NCBI RefSeq assembly: GCF_000497575.1
Contig: NZ_APJI01000030.1
Coordinates: 1 to 64,000, forward strand
From: Afipia sp. OHSU_II-C1
GTDB lineage: Bacteria; Pseudomonadota; Alphaproteobacteria; Rhizobiales; Xanthobacteraceae
DNA: 64,000 bases
Direction: 5' to 3'
The translations under genes and the position numbers were made by a program. The notes under the pieces are model-generated. The model was not told the origin of the DNA. It did no database searches and saw only the letters and a list, made by a program, of their open reading frames with translations. This document shows, piece by piece, positions 52,275-62,658 of this stretch (positions within the stretch are counted from its first letter, which is position 1; the number at the start of each line of letters is the position of its first letter).

Positions 52275-52349
52275 TGGTGGGCGCACAAGGGATCGAACCT
52301 TGGACCTCTCCCGTGTGAAGGGAACGCTCTCCCGCTGAGCTATGCGCCC
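52275..52349 (-). tRNA. tRNA-Val (anticodon CAC)
   Basis: A 75-nt minus-strand gene with encoded CCA. Acceptor GGGCGCA/TGCGCCC, T-arm with GGTTCGATC and a seven-base anticodon loop TTCACAC giving anticodon CAC. Confidence 0.97.
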
Positions 52350-52470
52350 GGAACCACCGGATATCTTTCGGAGCGGCGATTTACGAAAGCAGGGGCACAG
52401 GTGTCAAGCGCAGTCGGCCCGTGTGCTTGAGAAATCGGCTCAAATCCAGCCGATGTGCTGGATAATCAGG

Positions 52471-53766
52471 TTAGCCCGGCTGACGTGCCCGCGAGGCGTG
52501 GGCCTGCAAGGCCCGAATCCGTTCGGCCAGCGTGCCGCGCGGCTCTGTCGCCGCCGGTGCCGCTCCGTTGGGGGCCGCGCCGTTTGTGGTCGTTGCCTTG
52601 ACGATCGTGCTGATGGCGGGCTTCTGCTCTTCGGACGCCAGGATCGCCTCGATCGGCGAGTCCGGTCCTTCCAGCGTCACAGCAAGCTTGGCGACTTCGG
52701 CTGCGATGTCATTGATGCGCTCGCGCAGCAGCGCGTTTTCCATGCGCTCTGTGGACCAGGAGCTTTCCGCCTGCTGCTGAATGAGATTGATGTCGCGCTG
52801 AAGTTTGGCGCGCTCATCCCGGGCGACGGTGAGCTGTTCCTCCAGCGCGGCCTTCTCCGTGCGAAGCTTCTCCACCGCCGCTGAATTGCCGGTGCCGGAT
52901 GCCATGTCCTCGCGCAGCTTCTGCTCGGTCTGTTTCGCGGCCTCGGCCTGCTGGCGGAGCAGGGTGTTCTCGTATTCGCGCTCGGCGAGAATCTTGCCCT
53001 GCAAGGCAAGACGGTTTTCGAGGTCCGTGACCCGCGTCGACAGCATCTCGGTTTCCTTGGTCTGCACCACAAGCTGGCGATCGAGGTCGGTGACCTTCCC
53101 GCTCAGGTCCTCGACCTTTCCGCGCGCATCGCTGAGTTCGCGGGTCGCGATCTCGGCCTCGTTGCGATGATCGGTGAGGCGCTGCTGACTGCTGGAAACT
53201 TCCTTCTCGGCGTCGTTGACGCGGCTTTGCAGGGCTTCGATCTGGCTGCGGACCGCCAGCAGTTCGACCTGACGGCTTTCCGCCGTCATCGAGCGCTGGG
53301 AGAGCTCGCTGTTGAGCTTGCCGAGTTCACCCTGCTTGTCCGCGAGCTGCTGTTCTGCGATGCGCAGCGCCTGCGTCTTGGCGCTGAATTCTTCTTCCGT
53401 CGCCCGCAGCTGATCCTTCAGCGCCTTCTCGCGCGCTTCCAGCGCGAAAATCGCCGCGTTCTTTTCGCCGAGTTCGATCTTGAGGCGGTTGATCGCATCC
53501 GATTTCTTGCCGAGTTCGGCGAGCTGGCTCGAGGTCTTGTTCTTGAGCTGCTCGACGCTCATTTCGAGCCGGCGGGCGGACATCGCGAACTCGGCCCGCA
53601 ACTGGTCCTTGTCGGCCTGGATCTCGGCCATCGAGAGCGGGGTCGCGGCTTCGAGGCGCTTGGTCGTGAGCCGGACTGCGCGGTTATGGACCAGCGGCAC
53701 GATCATCAGACCGAACAGCATCGAGACCAGAAAACCGATCGCCAAATACATGATCGGTTCGACCAT
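52471..53766 (-). CDS. Hypothetical membrane-anchored coiled-coil protein
   Basis: A 431-residue protein with one N-terminal membrane helix (MYLAIGFLVSMLFGLMIVPL, about 6-25). A long coiled coil of Glu/Gln/Leu/Lys heptads (about 55-350) follows, then a Pro/Ala/Thr-rich tail. It is probably a cytoplasmic scaffold tethered to the inner membrane. No enzyme motif is visible. The start at 53766 gives the membrane helix right at the N-terminus. It is monocistronic in this view, between tRNA-Val and the eipA-like gene. Confidence 0.8.
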   Translation of the reverse strand: MVEPIMYLAIGFLVSMLFGLMIVPLVHNRAVRLTTKRLEAATPLSMAEIQADKDQLRAEFAMSARRLEMSVEQLKNKTSSQLAELGKKSDAINRLKIELGEKNAAIFALEAREKALKDQLRATEEEFSAKTQALRIAEQQLADKQGELGKLNSELSQRSMTAESRQVELLAVRSQIEALQSRVNDAEKEVSSSQQRLTDHRNEAEIATRELSDARGKVEDLSGKVTDLDRQLVVQTKETEMLSTRVTDLENRLALQGKILAEREYENTLLRQQAEAAKQTEQKLREDMASGTGNSAAVEKLRTEKAALEEQLTVARDERAKLQRDINLIQQQAESSWSTERMENALLRERINDIAAEVAKLAVTLEGPDSPIEAILASEEQKPAISTIVKATTTNGAAPNGAAPAATEPRGTLAERIRALQAHASRARQPG

Positions 53767-53912
53767 ATGCGTACCCCTGCGTGAGAAAATATTAACTGTT
53801 TCACCATGCCACGGCGGGCCGGGAAAAAGCTAGCGGGACAGCGCGTTAACGTGAATCCGCCCGCCGCCGGAGGCAGGCGGGTTTACGCCGCGATTATGCA
53901 GTCAGGAAAGTG

Positions 53913-54482
53913 TCAGAAAGGGTTCCAGGTCGCGCGGGGCGTGAACTTCAGGTAGCCGATATTGGCGCCGAGCCGCAGGCCGACGCCTGAGCGGATCGGG
54001 ACCAGCACGATGCCGTTCGCCGTCAGCGCCGTCATGCCGAAGCCGCCGATAATGTAGGCAGAGCCGTCGATGCCGGCAAAGCGCTGATAGATCGCGTCGG
54101 TCGCGGGCAGGTTGTAGACCAGCACCATGGTGCGCGCGCCGTCGCCGCCCCAGTCGAAGCCGACCGACGGTCCCTGCCAGTAGACCCGCAGGTCGCCGGC
54201 ATTCTTGGTGTAGAGCGTGCCTTCGCCGTAGCGCAGTCCCGCGACGAAAGCACCGCTGCCTTCCTCGCCGAGCACGTAGCCGTTGGGCAGGCCCCACTGG
54301 CTCACTGCGCGCTCGATCACGGACGCCAGTCCGCGCGACACGTTGCCGAAGAACCGGTGGCCCGCGCCGACCAGTTCGTCCGGACCATAGGTATTTGGGG
54401 CGCGCTGTTGGGCCGAGGCCGGCACGGCCAGGGAAATCGTCGCCGCAAACACCAGCGCCGCGATGCGCAAAGCAAAGGTCAT
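53913..54482 (-). CDS. DUF1134 envelope protein (EipA-like)
   Basis: A 189-residue periplasmic protein: signal peptide (LRIAALVFAATISLAVPASA) and a DUF1134 domain with GHRFFGNVSRGLASVIERAV, YVLGEEGSGAFVAGLRYGEG and the terminal GVGLRLGANIGYLKFTPRA. EipA of Brucella and Caulobacter is needed for cell-envelope integrity. The start at 54482 follows AAGGGG and gives a clean signal peptide; the frame extends upstream without support. Confidence 0.88.
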   Translation of the reverse strand: MTFALRIAALVFAATISLAVPASAQQRAPNTYGPDELVGAGHRFFGNVSRGLASVIERAVSQWGLPNGYVLGEEGSGAFVAGLRYGEGTLYTKNAGDLRVYWQGPSVGFDWGGDGARTMVLVYNLPATDAIYQRFAGIDGSAYIIGGFGMTALTANGIVLVPIRSGVGLRLGANIGYLKFTPRATWNPF

Positions 54483-54603
54483 GAAAGAACCCCTTGGACC
54501 ACAGATGGCCGAGTTGCATGTCCATCGCTTAACGCCTTGCTGAGAAGCAATGGCATAAGCTGCGGTCCCACGTCCCCGACTCGATTGTTTATCGGCATCA
54601 ACT

Positions 54604-55101
54604 ATGACGGCACGGCGGCAAGAAAATAAAGGGCAGCGCCTTGGAATCGCCTGTCTTGCGGTCCTTGCCGGGCTGGCCGGACCGTATACCAGCGCATCGG
54701 CGGTCACCGAGCGGGTGGTCGTGAACCGCCATAGCGGCCTTGCCATCGATGGCTTCGACCCTGTGGCCTATTTCACCGACGCTGAGGCGGCCAAGGGGCA
54801 GCCCGACATCGAGGCGTCCAGGGATGGTGCCGTCTGGCGTTTCCGGAACGAAGCCAACCGCGCCGTTTTCCTCAGCCATCCGGATATCTACGGACCCCGG
54901 TTCGGCGGCTATGACCCGGTCGACGTGGCGCGCGGCAAGACCGTCGCCGGGCAGGCGCGGCTATGGCTGGTGTCCGGTGAACGGCTGTATCTGTTCAGCC
55001 GCGAAGACAACCTCAACGCCTTTGCCGCCGATCCGGATGCTGTCCTCAAACAGGCGGCCGGCAAATGGCCGGCGCTGGTCGAAACGCTCTCCGCTTACTG
55101 A
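54604..55101 (+). CDS. YHS domain-containing exported protein
   Basis: A 165-residue protein with a signal peptide (LGIACLAVLAGLAGPYTSASA). A YHS-like domain contains LAIDGFDPVAYFTDAEAAKG and FRNEANRAVFLSHPDIYGPR, and GGYDPVDVARGKTVAGQARL follows. YHS domains often bind metal, and some occur beside metal-transport genes; here the partner is unclear. Its stop overlaps the stop of the convergent cysQ by seven bases. Confidence 0.82.
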   Translation: MTARRQENKGQRLGIACLAVLAGLAGPYTSASAVTERVVVNRHSGLAIDGFDPVAYFTDAEAAKGQPDIEASRDGAVWRFRNEANRAVFLSHPDIYGPRFGGYDPVDVARGKTVAGQARLWLVSGERLYLFSREDNLNAFAADPDAVLKQAAGKWPALVETLSAY

Positions 55102-55919
55102 TCGACTGCGGCGGGATCGCCCCACGCAATGAACTCGGGCACCAGAAAATCCTCGCGCGCTTCCCCGAAGCACAGCGCGGCGCCCTTGCTGTCCGTGATC
55201 AGCCCGCCGGCCGCGGTTACCACCGCATGCCCCGCCGCCACGTCCCATTCGGAGGTCGGGGACAGCCGGGGGTAGATGTCGGCGCCGCCCTCGGCGATCC
55301 GGCCAAACTTGACCGCCGATCCGAGGGCCTGCCGGATCGCTCCGGGGCGGGCCGCAATGAAGGCTTCGGTGCGCTTGTCGCCGTGGGACCTGCTCACGGC
55401 CACGATCCAGGCCGTGCGAGGGCCCGGATGAGGGCGGGTGTGGATCGGCTGGGCCGAGCGGGCCTTGCCGTCCTTGGTCATCATCAGCCGCTCGGCTCCC
55501 CGGCCGACAATTCCCCGCCAGACCAGCCCGAGGGCGGGGGCTGCGATAATTCCCAGCACCGGCGAGCCATTGGTGATGAGCGCGACGTTGACGGTGAATT
55601 CGTCGCGCCCGGCCACGAACTCCTTGGTGCCGTCCAGCGGATCGACCAGGAAAAAGCTGTTCTTGTAGGGGCGTGCGGCCAGGTCGGTTCGCTCCTCGGA
55701 CAGGGCCGGAACATCTGGCACGAGCCTGTTCAGGCCTTCCGCGATGATGTGATGGGCTGCCATGTCCGCTTCGGTGACGGGAGAGCCATCGGATTTGCCG
55801 GTCACCTGCATGGTGGACCGGCTGACGCCGAGGATCGCCGCGCCCGCCGCCACCACGATGTCGGTCAGCGGCTCCATCAAGAGGGCGGCGGCGTCGCGGT
55901 CGATCGCAGGGCTGGTCAT
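55095..55919 (-). CDS. cysQ: 3'(2'),5'-bisphosphate nucleotidase
   Basis: A 274-residue Mg-dependent phosphatase of the inositol-monophosphatase superfamily that removes the 3'-phosphate of PAP/PAPS. Metal sites are visible in ALSEERTDL (Glu), FLVDPLDGTKEFVAGRDEFT (the DPLDGT motif) and SEWDVAAGHAVVTAAGG (WDVAAG). The length fits CysQ. The gene converges on the YHS protein gene with overlapping ends. Confidence 0.92.
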   Translation of the reverse strand: MTSPAIDRDAAALLMEPLTDIVVAAGAAILGVSRSTMQVTGKSDGSPVTEADMAAHHIIAEGLNRLVPDVPALSEERTDLAARPYKNSFFLVDPLDGTKEFVAGRDEFTVNVALITNGSPVLGIIAAPALGLVWRGIVGRGAERLMMTKDGKARSAQPIHTRPHPGPRTAWIVAVSRSHGDKRTEAFIAARPGAIRQALGSAVKFGRIAEGGADIYPRLSPTSEWDVAAGHAVVTAAGGLITDSKGAALCFGEAREDFLVPEFIAWGDPAAVDQ

Positions 55920-56082
55920 GGATGGGTCTCGGTTGCGTACATGTCAGCCTTCAATTCCGCTGTGGTCGGTGGCCGCAGGGCCAGCCGCAGTGTATCAAAT
56001 CATAAAGCACGCTTGATTCGCCGCGTCAGCATCCTGTGGCCCCCGTGATTGCAGGAAATCGCTGGAAAATCCGAGGAAATTC

Positions 56083-56730
56083 ATGTCTGGCACGTCAACT
56101 CCCGGTCCTACACCCGATGCTCTCGAACTCGCCGCGTTGATGTGTTCGCGCGTCTGCCACGATCTCATCAACCCGGTGGGCGCCATCGTCAACGGCCTTG
56201 AGGTGTTCGACAGCAGCAACAAGGAAGACGACAAGGAGTTTGCGCTCGATCTGATCCGCAAGAGCGCGAAATCCACCTCGGCACGGCTGCAGTTCTGCCG
56301 CATCGCCTACGGCGCCGCGGGCTCTGCCGGTTCCCAGATCGATCTCGGCGAGGCGCAGAAGATGACGCGCAATCATCTTGAGGACGAGAAGACCAAGATC
56401 GTCTGGAATCTGCCGCACGTCCTGATGGCGAAAAACCGGGTCAAGCTGCTGCTGAACATGTTCGTCATCGCGCAGCAGGCGATTCCGCGCGGAGGTCAGC
56501 TCATCGTCGATCCGATCGGCGAGGGAGACACGATGGGATTCCGTCTTCGCGCCGCTGGCACCAATGCGCGCGAGCCGCAGAACGTCGCGGCGCAACTGAA
56601 TCTCGACAATGCCGGATCGGTCTCCGCGCATGCGGTACAGCCCTACTACACGGCGCTGCTGGCGCAGGCGTGCGGGCTCAAGGTGTCGCTGGCCGCCGAG
56701 CCGGATGCCGTGGTTCTGACCGCGGCCTGA
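56083..56730 (+). CDS. chpT: Histidine phosphotransferase ChpT
   Basis: A 215-residue pseudo-histidine-kinase phosphotransferase. The phosphoacceptor helix SRVCHDLINPVGAIVNGLEV carries His26. A degenerate ATPase-like domain (about 85-215) lacks kinase motifs. In alphaproteobacteria ChpT relays phosphate from the hybrid kinase CckA to the response regulators CtrA and CpdR, controlling cell cycle and motility. Its place directly before the chemotaxis operon is common in this lineage. A terminator hairpin follows. Confidence 0.9.
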   Translation: MSGTSTPGPTPDALELAALMCSRVCHDLINPVGAIVNGLEVFDSSNKEDDKEFALDLIRKSAKSTSARLQFCRIAYGAAGSAGSQIDLGEAQKMTRNHLEDEKTKIVWNLPHVLMAKNRVKLLLNMFVIAQQAIPRGGQLIVDPIGEGDTMGFRLRAAGTNAREPQNVAAQLNLDNAGSVSAHAVQPYYTALLAQACGLKVSLAAEPDAVVLTAA

Positions 56731-56768
56731 CGATATCTTCATGAACTCTTAATGATGCGGGCGCCGGA

Positions 56769-56796
56769 AAATGCCGGTGCCCGCCGGCATTTGCGT
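56769..56796 (+). terminator. Stem-loop terminator between chpT and cheA
   Basis: AAATGCCGG/CCGGCATTT with a 6-base loop, followed by TTGCGTT. It suggests that the che operon has its own promoter in the following 120 bases. Confidence 0.6.
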
Positions 56797-56917
56797 TAGG
56801 CGTTTATTCAGCGCGTTCTTTTCTGATTGCTCAACCAATATTAAACGCTTTGCCCCGACACTGGCCGGAATCTAGGAGGCGTGACGTTCATGCCTCCCTT
56901 GCCAGAAGGCCGGCTTC

Positions 56918-59642
56918 ATGGACGATTTGCTGCGGGAATTCCTCACCGAAACCAACGAGAGTCTCGATACTGTCGACAACCAACTGGTTCGTTTCGAGCA
57001 GGATCCGAATAACGCGAAGATTCTCGATAATATCTTTCGGCTTGTTCACACCATCAAGGGCACGTGCGGCTTCCTCGGATTGCCGCGTCTTGAAGCGCTC
57101 GCTCACGCAGCCGAGACGCTGATGGGCAAATTCCGCGACGGCATGCCGGTGACCGGCGAAGCCGTCACGCTGATCCTGAGCACCATCGACCGCATCAAGG
57201 AGATTCTCGGCCAGCTCGAGGCAACCGAGGCGGAGCCGGAAGGCGCCGATGTCGATCTGATCGACGCGCTTCACCATATGGTCGAGCAGGGCATGGCCGC
57301 GATGGCAGCCGCGCCTGCTGCGCCTGCGCCAGCCGCACCTGCGCCGGTTGCAGCCAAGCCGGTGACCGTCGGCATGATGGTCGATCAGACGCTGGAACGC
57401 GAACTGCGTCCCGGTGAAGTTTCGCTCGACGAACTTGAGCGCGCTTTCCGCGAAACCGAAATCGAAGTCGCATCGCCATCGATTGCGCCGGTTGAGCAGC
57501 CCGCCCCAAAGGCCGAAGCTCCAAAGGCCGATGCGACGAAGGCCGCGGTAAAGGCAAAGAAGCCGGTCATCGAGAATGAGACGACGGAGAGCGACAAGAT
57601 CGCGAACCAGTCCATTCGCGTCAATGTCGATACGCTTGAGCATCTGATGACCATGGTTTCGGAACTGGTGCTGACGCGCAACCAGTTGCTCGAGATCAGC
57701 CGCCGTAACGAGGATTCCGAGTTCAAGGTGCCGTTGCAGCGGCTCTCGAACGTCACCGCCGAGTTGCAGGAAGGCGTCATGAAGACGCGCATGCAGCCGA
57801 TCGGCAACGCCTGGCAGAAGCTGCCGCGCATCGTGCGCGACCTGTCGAGCGAACTCGGCAAGCAGATCGAACTGGAAATGCACGGCGCCGACACCGAGCT
57901 CGATCGCCAGGTGCTCGATCTGATCAAGGATCCGCTGACGCACATGGTCCGCAACTCCGCAGACCACGGCCTTGAGACTACGGCGGATCGCGTTGCTGCC
58001 GGCAAGCCGGAGCAGGGCACCATCCGCGTGTCCGCCTATCATGAGGGCGGCCATATCATCATCTGCATCGCCGACAACGGGCGCGGCCTGAACACCGAGC
58101 GCATCAAGCAGAAGGCCGTGCAGAACGGTCTGGTCACCGAAGCCGAAGTCGAGAAGATGACCGAGGCGCAGATCCACAAGTTCATTTTCGCGCCGGGCTT
58201 CTCCACGGCTGCGGCGGTCACGAGCGTGTCCGGCGCGCGGCGTCGGCATGGATGTGGTGCGCACCAACATCGATCAGATCGGCGGCACCATCGACGTGAA
58301 GTCGGTGCCGGGCGAGGGTTCGAGCTTCACCATCAAGATTCCGCTGACGCTGGCGATCGTGTCGGCGCTGATCGTGGAAGCCGCCGGCGACCGCTTCGCG
58401 ATCCCGCAGCTGTCGGTGGTCGAACTGGTGCGCGCGCGCTCCAATTCCGATCATCGCATCGAGCGGATCAAGGACACGCCGGTTCTGCGGCTGCGCAACA
58501 AGCTGCTGCCGCTGATGCATCTGAAGAAGCTGCTCAAGATCGACGACGGCGCGTCGATCGATCCGGAGAACGGCTTCATCGTGGTCACCCAGGTCGGAAG
58601 CCAGACCTTCGGCATTGTGGTCGACGGCGTTTTCCACACCGAGGAAATCGTAGTCAAGCCGATGTCCACCAAGCTGCGCCATATCGGAATGTTCTCGGGC
58701 AACACCATTCTCGGTGACGGCGCCGTGATCATGATCATCGATCCGAACGGCATCGCCCAGTCGCTCGGTACGGCGGCAGCGACCCAGAGCGAGATCGGCG
58801 ACGAGAACGCCGCGGCGCGCTCCAGCTCCGATGCCCAGCTCACCTCGCTTCTCGTGTTCCGGTCCGGCTCGTCCCAGCCCAAGGCCGTGCCGCTGGCTCT
58901 GGTCACACGGCTCGAGGAGATTTCGGTCGACAAGATCGAACTCTCGAACGGCCGTCACATGGTCCAGTACCGCGAGCAGTTGATGCCGCTGGTCGAGATG
59001 GAAGGCGTGACGATCCGCGAAAGCGGCGTTCAGCCGATTCTCGTTTTCGCTGACGATGGACGCTCGATGGGACTCGTGGTCGATGAAATCATCGATATCG
59101 TCGAGGAGCAGCTCAGCATCGAAGTGGCGAGCACGCGCGAAGGCGTGCTTGGCTCTGCGGTCGTGAAGGGCCAGGCGACCGAGGTGATCGACGTCGGGCA
59201 CTTCCTGCCGATGGCGTTCGCCGACTGGTTCAGCCGCAAGGAAATGCGTCTGTCTGCCACGGCGCAGACCGTTCTGCTGGTCGACGACTCCGCGTTCTTC
59301 CGCAACATGCTGGCGCCCGTTCTGAAGGCGGCGGGCTATCGTGTCACGGTTGCGCAGAACGGCCACGAAGGCCTGTCGGTGCTGCGCTCCGGCAATCAGT
59401 TCGACGTCGTTCTGACCGATATCGAGATGCCGGACATGAATGGCTTCGAGTTCGCCGAAGCGATCCGCGCCGACCGCAAGATGGAGTCGATGCCGATCAT
59501 CGCGCTGTCGTCCGTGGTGTCGCCCGCGGCCATCGAACGCGGCCGCCAGGCTGGCTTCCATGACTATGTCGCTAAATTCGACCGGCCGGGACTGATCGCC
59601 GCGCTGAAGGAACAGACCGCTGACGTCAGGCAGGCGGCGTAA
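56918..59642 (+). pseudogene. cheA: Chemotaxis histidine kinase CheA (hybrid, CheA-REC), interrupted by a frameshift
   Basis: CheA phosphorylates CheY and CheB under receptor control. In frame 1 (56918-58230) are the Hpt domain with phosphoacceptor His44 (FRLVHTIKGTCGFLG), an Ala/Pro linker, the dimerisation domain (MVSELVLTRNQLLEI) and the ATPase N-box (MVRNSADHGLE) and G1 (CIADNGRGL). At 58231-58240 one extra base breaks the G2 motif: VTSVSG would otherwise continue RGVGMDVVRTNIDQIGGT, which is found in the +1 frame from 58248. That frame holds the rest of G2, two CheW-like domains and a receiver domain ([23 protein letters not shown]) to 59642. Sequence error and true mutation cannot be told apart here. 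Confidence 0.88.
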
Positions 59643-59647
59643 GGAAC

Positions 59648-60124
59648 ATGACAATGGATACGAATGTTGACGGCGCTGACCGTGGTATCACCGAATACGT
59701 CACCGCGATGATCGGCGGACAGTTGTTCGGACTGCCGATTTCGCGGGTTCAGGATGTGTTCATGCCGGAGCGGCTGACGCGGGTTCCCCTCGCGTCCGCG
59801 GACGTCGCGGGTGTTCTCAACCTTCGCGGCAGGATCGTCACCGCGATCGATATGCGCGCCCGTCTTGGACTGGCGAAGAACGAAGACGGCCGTCCGCCGA
59901 TGGCGGTTGGCGTCGACCTGCGCGGCGAATCCTACGGCCTGCTGATCGACAGCATCGGTGAGGTCCTCAAGCTCGCGGACGAAAGCCGCGAGGTGAATCC
60001 CGTCAACCTCGACCCGCGCATGGCGAAGATGGCCGGCGGCGTTCACCGGCTCGACGGGCAGTTGATGGTCGTTCTCGACGTCGACCGCGTTCTGGAAATC
60101 AATCCGGATATGCTCGCCGCCTAA
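59648..60124 (+). CDS. cheW: Chemotaxis coupling protein CheW
   Basis: A 158-residue single CheW domain that links receptors to CheA. It contains VTAMIGGQLFGLPISRVQDV, GVLNLRGRIVTAIDMRARLG and the Gly-rich YGLLIDSIGEVLKL region. It begins six bases after the cheA stop, so the two are translationally close. Length and domain are normal. Confidence 0.93.
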   Translation: MTMDTNVDGADRGITEYVTAMIGGQLFGLPISRVQDVFMPERLTRVPLASADVAGVLNLRGRIVTAIDMRARLGLAKNEDGRPPMAVGVDLRGESYGLLIDSIGEVLKLADESREVNPVNLDPRMAKMAGGVHRLDGQLMVVLDVDRVLEINPDMLAA

Positions 60125-60196
60125 AAAATATTTTGGGAAGCAACGCAAGCCCCGTGACAGCGGCCCACACGGGAACTGAGGAAAAAAGAGGCTAAG

Positions 60197-60562
60197 ATGA
60201 AAACATGTCTGATTGTTGACGATTCAAGCGTCATCCGGAAAGTCGCGCGGCGCATTCTGGAAGGGCTGGATTTCCAGATTGTCGAAGCCGAGGACGGCGA
60301 GAAGGCCATGGAAGTCTGCAAGCGCGGAATGCCGGAGGCCATCCTGCTCGATTGGAACATGCCGGTGATGGATGGATACGAATTCCTCCGCAACCTGCGT
60401 CTGATGCCGGGCGGCGACAGGCCGAAGGTGGTGTTCTGCACCACCGAGAACGATGTCGCCCACATCGCCCGTGCGCTCCATGCCGGCGCCAATGAATACA
60501 TCATGAAGCCGTTCGACAAGGAAATCGTGACGGCGAAATTTCATGAAGTCGGTCTGATCTAG
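60197..60562 (+). CDS. cheY: Chemotaxis response regulator CheY
   Basis: A 121-residue single receiver domain. The acidic pocket is Asp8-Asp9 (CLIVDDSSVIRK), phosphoacceptor Asp52 (ILLDWNMPVMDG), conserved Thr in VVFCTTENDV and Lys104 (YIMKPFDKE). When phosphorylated by CheA it binds the flagellar motor. It is third in the operon, 72 bp after cheW, with an AAGAGG ribosome site. A CckA/DivK-type single-domain receiver is less likely given the che context. Confidence 0.93.
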   Translation: MKTCLIVDDSSVIRKVARRILEGLDFQIVEAEDGEKAMEVCKRGMPEAILLDWNMPVMDGYEFLRNLRLMPGGDRPKVVFCTTENDVAHIARALHAGANEYIMKPFDKEIVTAKFHEVGLI

Positions 60563-60616
60563 GCTCGCGCTCTGAAGCCGCGTGTTGTGTTGTTCGTTGC
60601 GTAGAGTTGGTTGTTC

Positions 60617-61792
60617 ATGAGCGTTGCAGTTTTGACCCCACCGGGTTCGTCCGCACAGCGGCACGAGCCGCTGCGCGTCATGGTCGTCGACGACTCCGCG
60701 GTCATCCGCGGTCTGATTTCCCGCTGGATCGAGGCTGAGACGGATCTCACGGTCGTCGCGTCGATCCGCACCGGGCTCGATGCGGTCAACCAGGTCGCGC
60801 GCGTCGATCCCGATGTTGTCGTGCTCGATATCGAAATGCCGGATATGGACGGCATCTCGGCGCTGCCGCTGCTGCTGGAGAAGAAGCGCAACCTCGTGAT
60901 CATCATGGCGTCGACGCTGACCCGCCGGAATGCGGAGATCAGCTTCAAGGCGCTGTCGCTCGGCGCGTCGGATTACATCCCCAAGCCCGAGAGCACGCGT
61001 GAGATCGCCGCGGCCGACATCTTCAAGCACGATCTGATCGAAAAGATCCGCCACCTCGGCGCGCGTCTGCGCCGTCCGGCTGTCGTTGCCAGTCCGCCGC
61101 TGTCGCCGGTTGCGCAGCCGGTGCGGACGCCGCTGCCGCGGACCTCCACGGCCACGCTGCCGCTGGTCGCGCAGCCCAAGCTGATGGTGCGGCCGTTCAG
61201 TGCAGTTATCCCGCGCGTCCTGGTGATAGGTTCCTCGACCGGCGGACCGCAAGCGCTGATGAATCTGGTCGCCGGTATCGGTCCGGTGGTCGACCAGCAT
61301 CCGGTTCTCATCACCCAGCATATGCCGCCGACCTTCACCACCATTCTCGCCGAACATCTGGCGCGCGCGAGCGGGCGTCCCGCTCACGAGGCGGTCGATG
61401 GCGAGACGGTCAAGGCGGGACAAATCTATCTTGCGCCGGGCGGGCGTCATATGCGCGTGGTGCGCTCGGGGACGAATACGGTGATCGCTCTCGATGACGG
61501 GCCGCAGATCAACTTCTGCAAGCCGGCGGTCGATCCGCTGTTCGCCTCGGCAGCGGAAGTCTGGCAGGCCGGCATTCTCGCCGTGGTGCTGACCGGGATG
61601 GGGTCTGACGGCGCGCAGGGCGCCAGGACCATCGTCGCCGCCGGCGGCAACGTCATCGCACAGGACGAAGCCACCAGCGTTGTGTGGGGTATGCCGGGCG
61701 CCGTGGCCCATGCAGGTGTCTGCGCGGCGATTCTGCCGCTCGACCAGATCGCTCCCAAAATTGTTCGCGTGTTTTCAGGAGTTCGCGGGTGA
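60617..61792 (+). CDS. cheB: Chemoreceptor glutamate methylesterase CheB
   Basis: A 391-residue two-domain enzyme. The receiver domain (about 20-130) has phosphoacceptor Asp71 in [13 protein letters not shown]. The methylesterase domain (about 200-390) carries the catalytic Ser ([12 protein letters not shown]), His ([10 protein letters not shown]) and Asp ([14 protein letters not shown]). It removes methyl groups from, and deamidates, receptors for adaptation. The start at 60617 gives [10 protein letters not shown]. Its stop overlaps the GTG start of cheR. Confidence 0.94.
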   Translation: MSVAVLTPPGSSAQRHEPLRVMVVDDSAVIRGLISRWIEAETDLTVVASIRTGLDAVNQVARVDPDVVVLDIEMPDMDGISALPLLLEKKRNLVIIMASTLTRRNAEISFKALSLGASDYIPKPESTREIAAADIFKHDLIEKIRHLGARLRRPAVVASPPLSPVAQPVRTPLPRTSTATLPLVAQPKLMVRPFSAVIPRVLVIGSSTGGPQALMNLVAGIGPVVDQHPVLITQHMPPTFTTILAEHLARASGRPAHEAVDGETVKAGQIYLAPGGRHMRVVRSGTNTVIALDDGPQINFCKPAVDPLFASAAEVWQAGILAVVLTGMGSDGAQGARTIVAAGGNVIAQDEATSVVWGMPGAVAHAGVCAAILPLDQIAPKIVRVFSGVRG

Positions 61793-62658
61793 CGCCACTG
61801 GATTACGAGTATCTGCGCAAGCTTCTGAAGGATCGCTCCGGTCTGCTGTTGTCTTCGGACAAGCAGTACCTGATCGAAAGCCGTCTGCTGCCGCTTGCCC
61901 GCAAAGCCGGCATTTCTGGCATCAGCGAACTTGTGCAGAAGATCAAGTCGGGTTCGGAATCCCTGACCGTCGATGTCGTCGAGGCGATGACGACCAACGA
62001 GACGTTCTTCTTCCGCGACAAGGTTCCGTTCGAAAATGTCCGCGATACGGTGCTTCCCAATTTGCTGAAGGCGCGCGCCAGCCGCCGCAGCCTGCGCATC
62101 TGGTGCGCGGCGGCGTCGACCGGGCAGGAGCCTTACTCGCTCGCCATGCTTTTGAAGGAAGCCTTGCCGCCGGACTGGCGCGCGGAAATCGTTGCGACCG
62201 ATCTGTCGCTCGAAGTTCTCGAAAAGGCGAAGGCGGGGATCTACAGCCAGTTCGAGGTTCAGCGCGGATTGCCGATCCAGCTGCTGGTGAAACATTTCAA
62301 GCAGGTCGGGGATGTCTGGCAGCTCAATCCGGATATCCGCGCCATGGTCCGCTACCAGCAGGCCAACCTGCTGCAGGACTTCTCGCACTTCGGCGTCTTC
62401 GACATCATCTTCTGCCGCAACGTTCTGATCTATTTCGATCAGCCGACCAAGATCGACGTGTTCGGCCGCATGCAGAAGGTGAATGAGCCGGACGGCTTCC
62501 TTTTCCTTGGCGCAGCCGAGACCGTTATCGGACTGACGGATGCCTACCGTGCCGCCCCGGACCTGCGCGGCGTCTATATGCCGAATCCTGCACGCGTGTC
62601 CTCGCCCTCTCTGGCGCCCGGGATGATACGTAGCCAGAAGGCATTCGCGGCAAGCTGA
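61789..62658 (+). CDS. cheR: Chemoreceptor glutamate O-methyltransferase CheR
   Basis: A 289-residue SAM-dependent methyltransferase that adds methyl groups to receptor Glu residues. It has the N-terminal helical domain ([20 protein letters not shown]), then [14 protein letters not shown], the SAM loop [17 protein letters not shown] and [20 protein letters not shown] at 61789 overlaps the cheB stop (GTGA) with AGGAG upstream, a clear sign of coupling. It is the last gene of the che operon. Confidence 0.94.
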   Translation: MTPLDYEYLRKLLKDRSGLLLSSDKQYLIESRLLPLARKAGISGISELVQKIKSGSESLTVDVVEAMTTNETFFFRDKVPFENVRDTVLPNLLKARASRRSLRIWCAAASTGQEPYSLAMLLKEALPPDWRAEIVATDLSLEVLEKAKAGIYSQFEVQRGLPIQLLVKHFKQVGDVWQLNPDIRAMVRYQQANLLQDFSHFGVFDIIFCRNVLIYFDQPTKIDVFGRMQKVNEPDGFLFLGAAETVIGLTDAYRAAPDLRGVYMPNPARVSSPSLAPGMIRSQKAFAAS

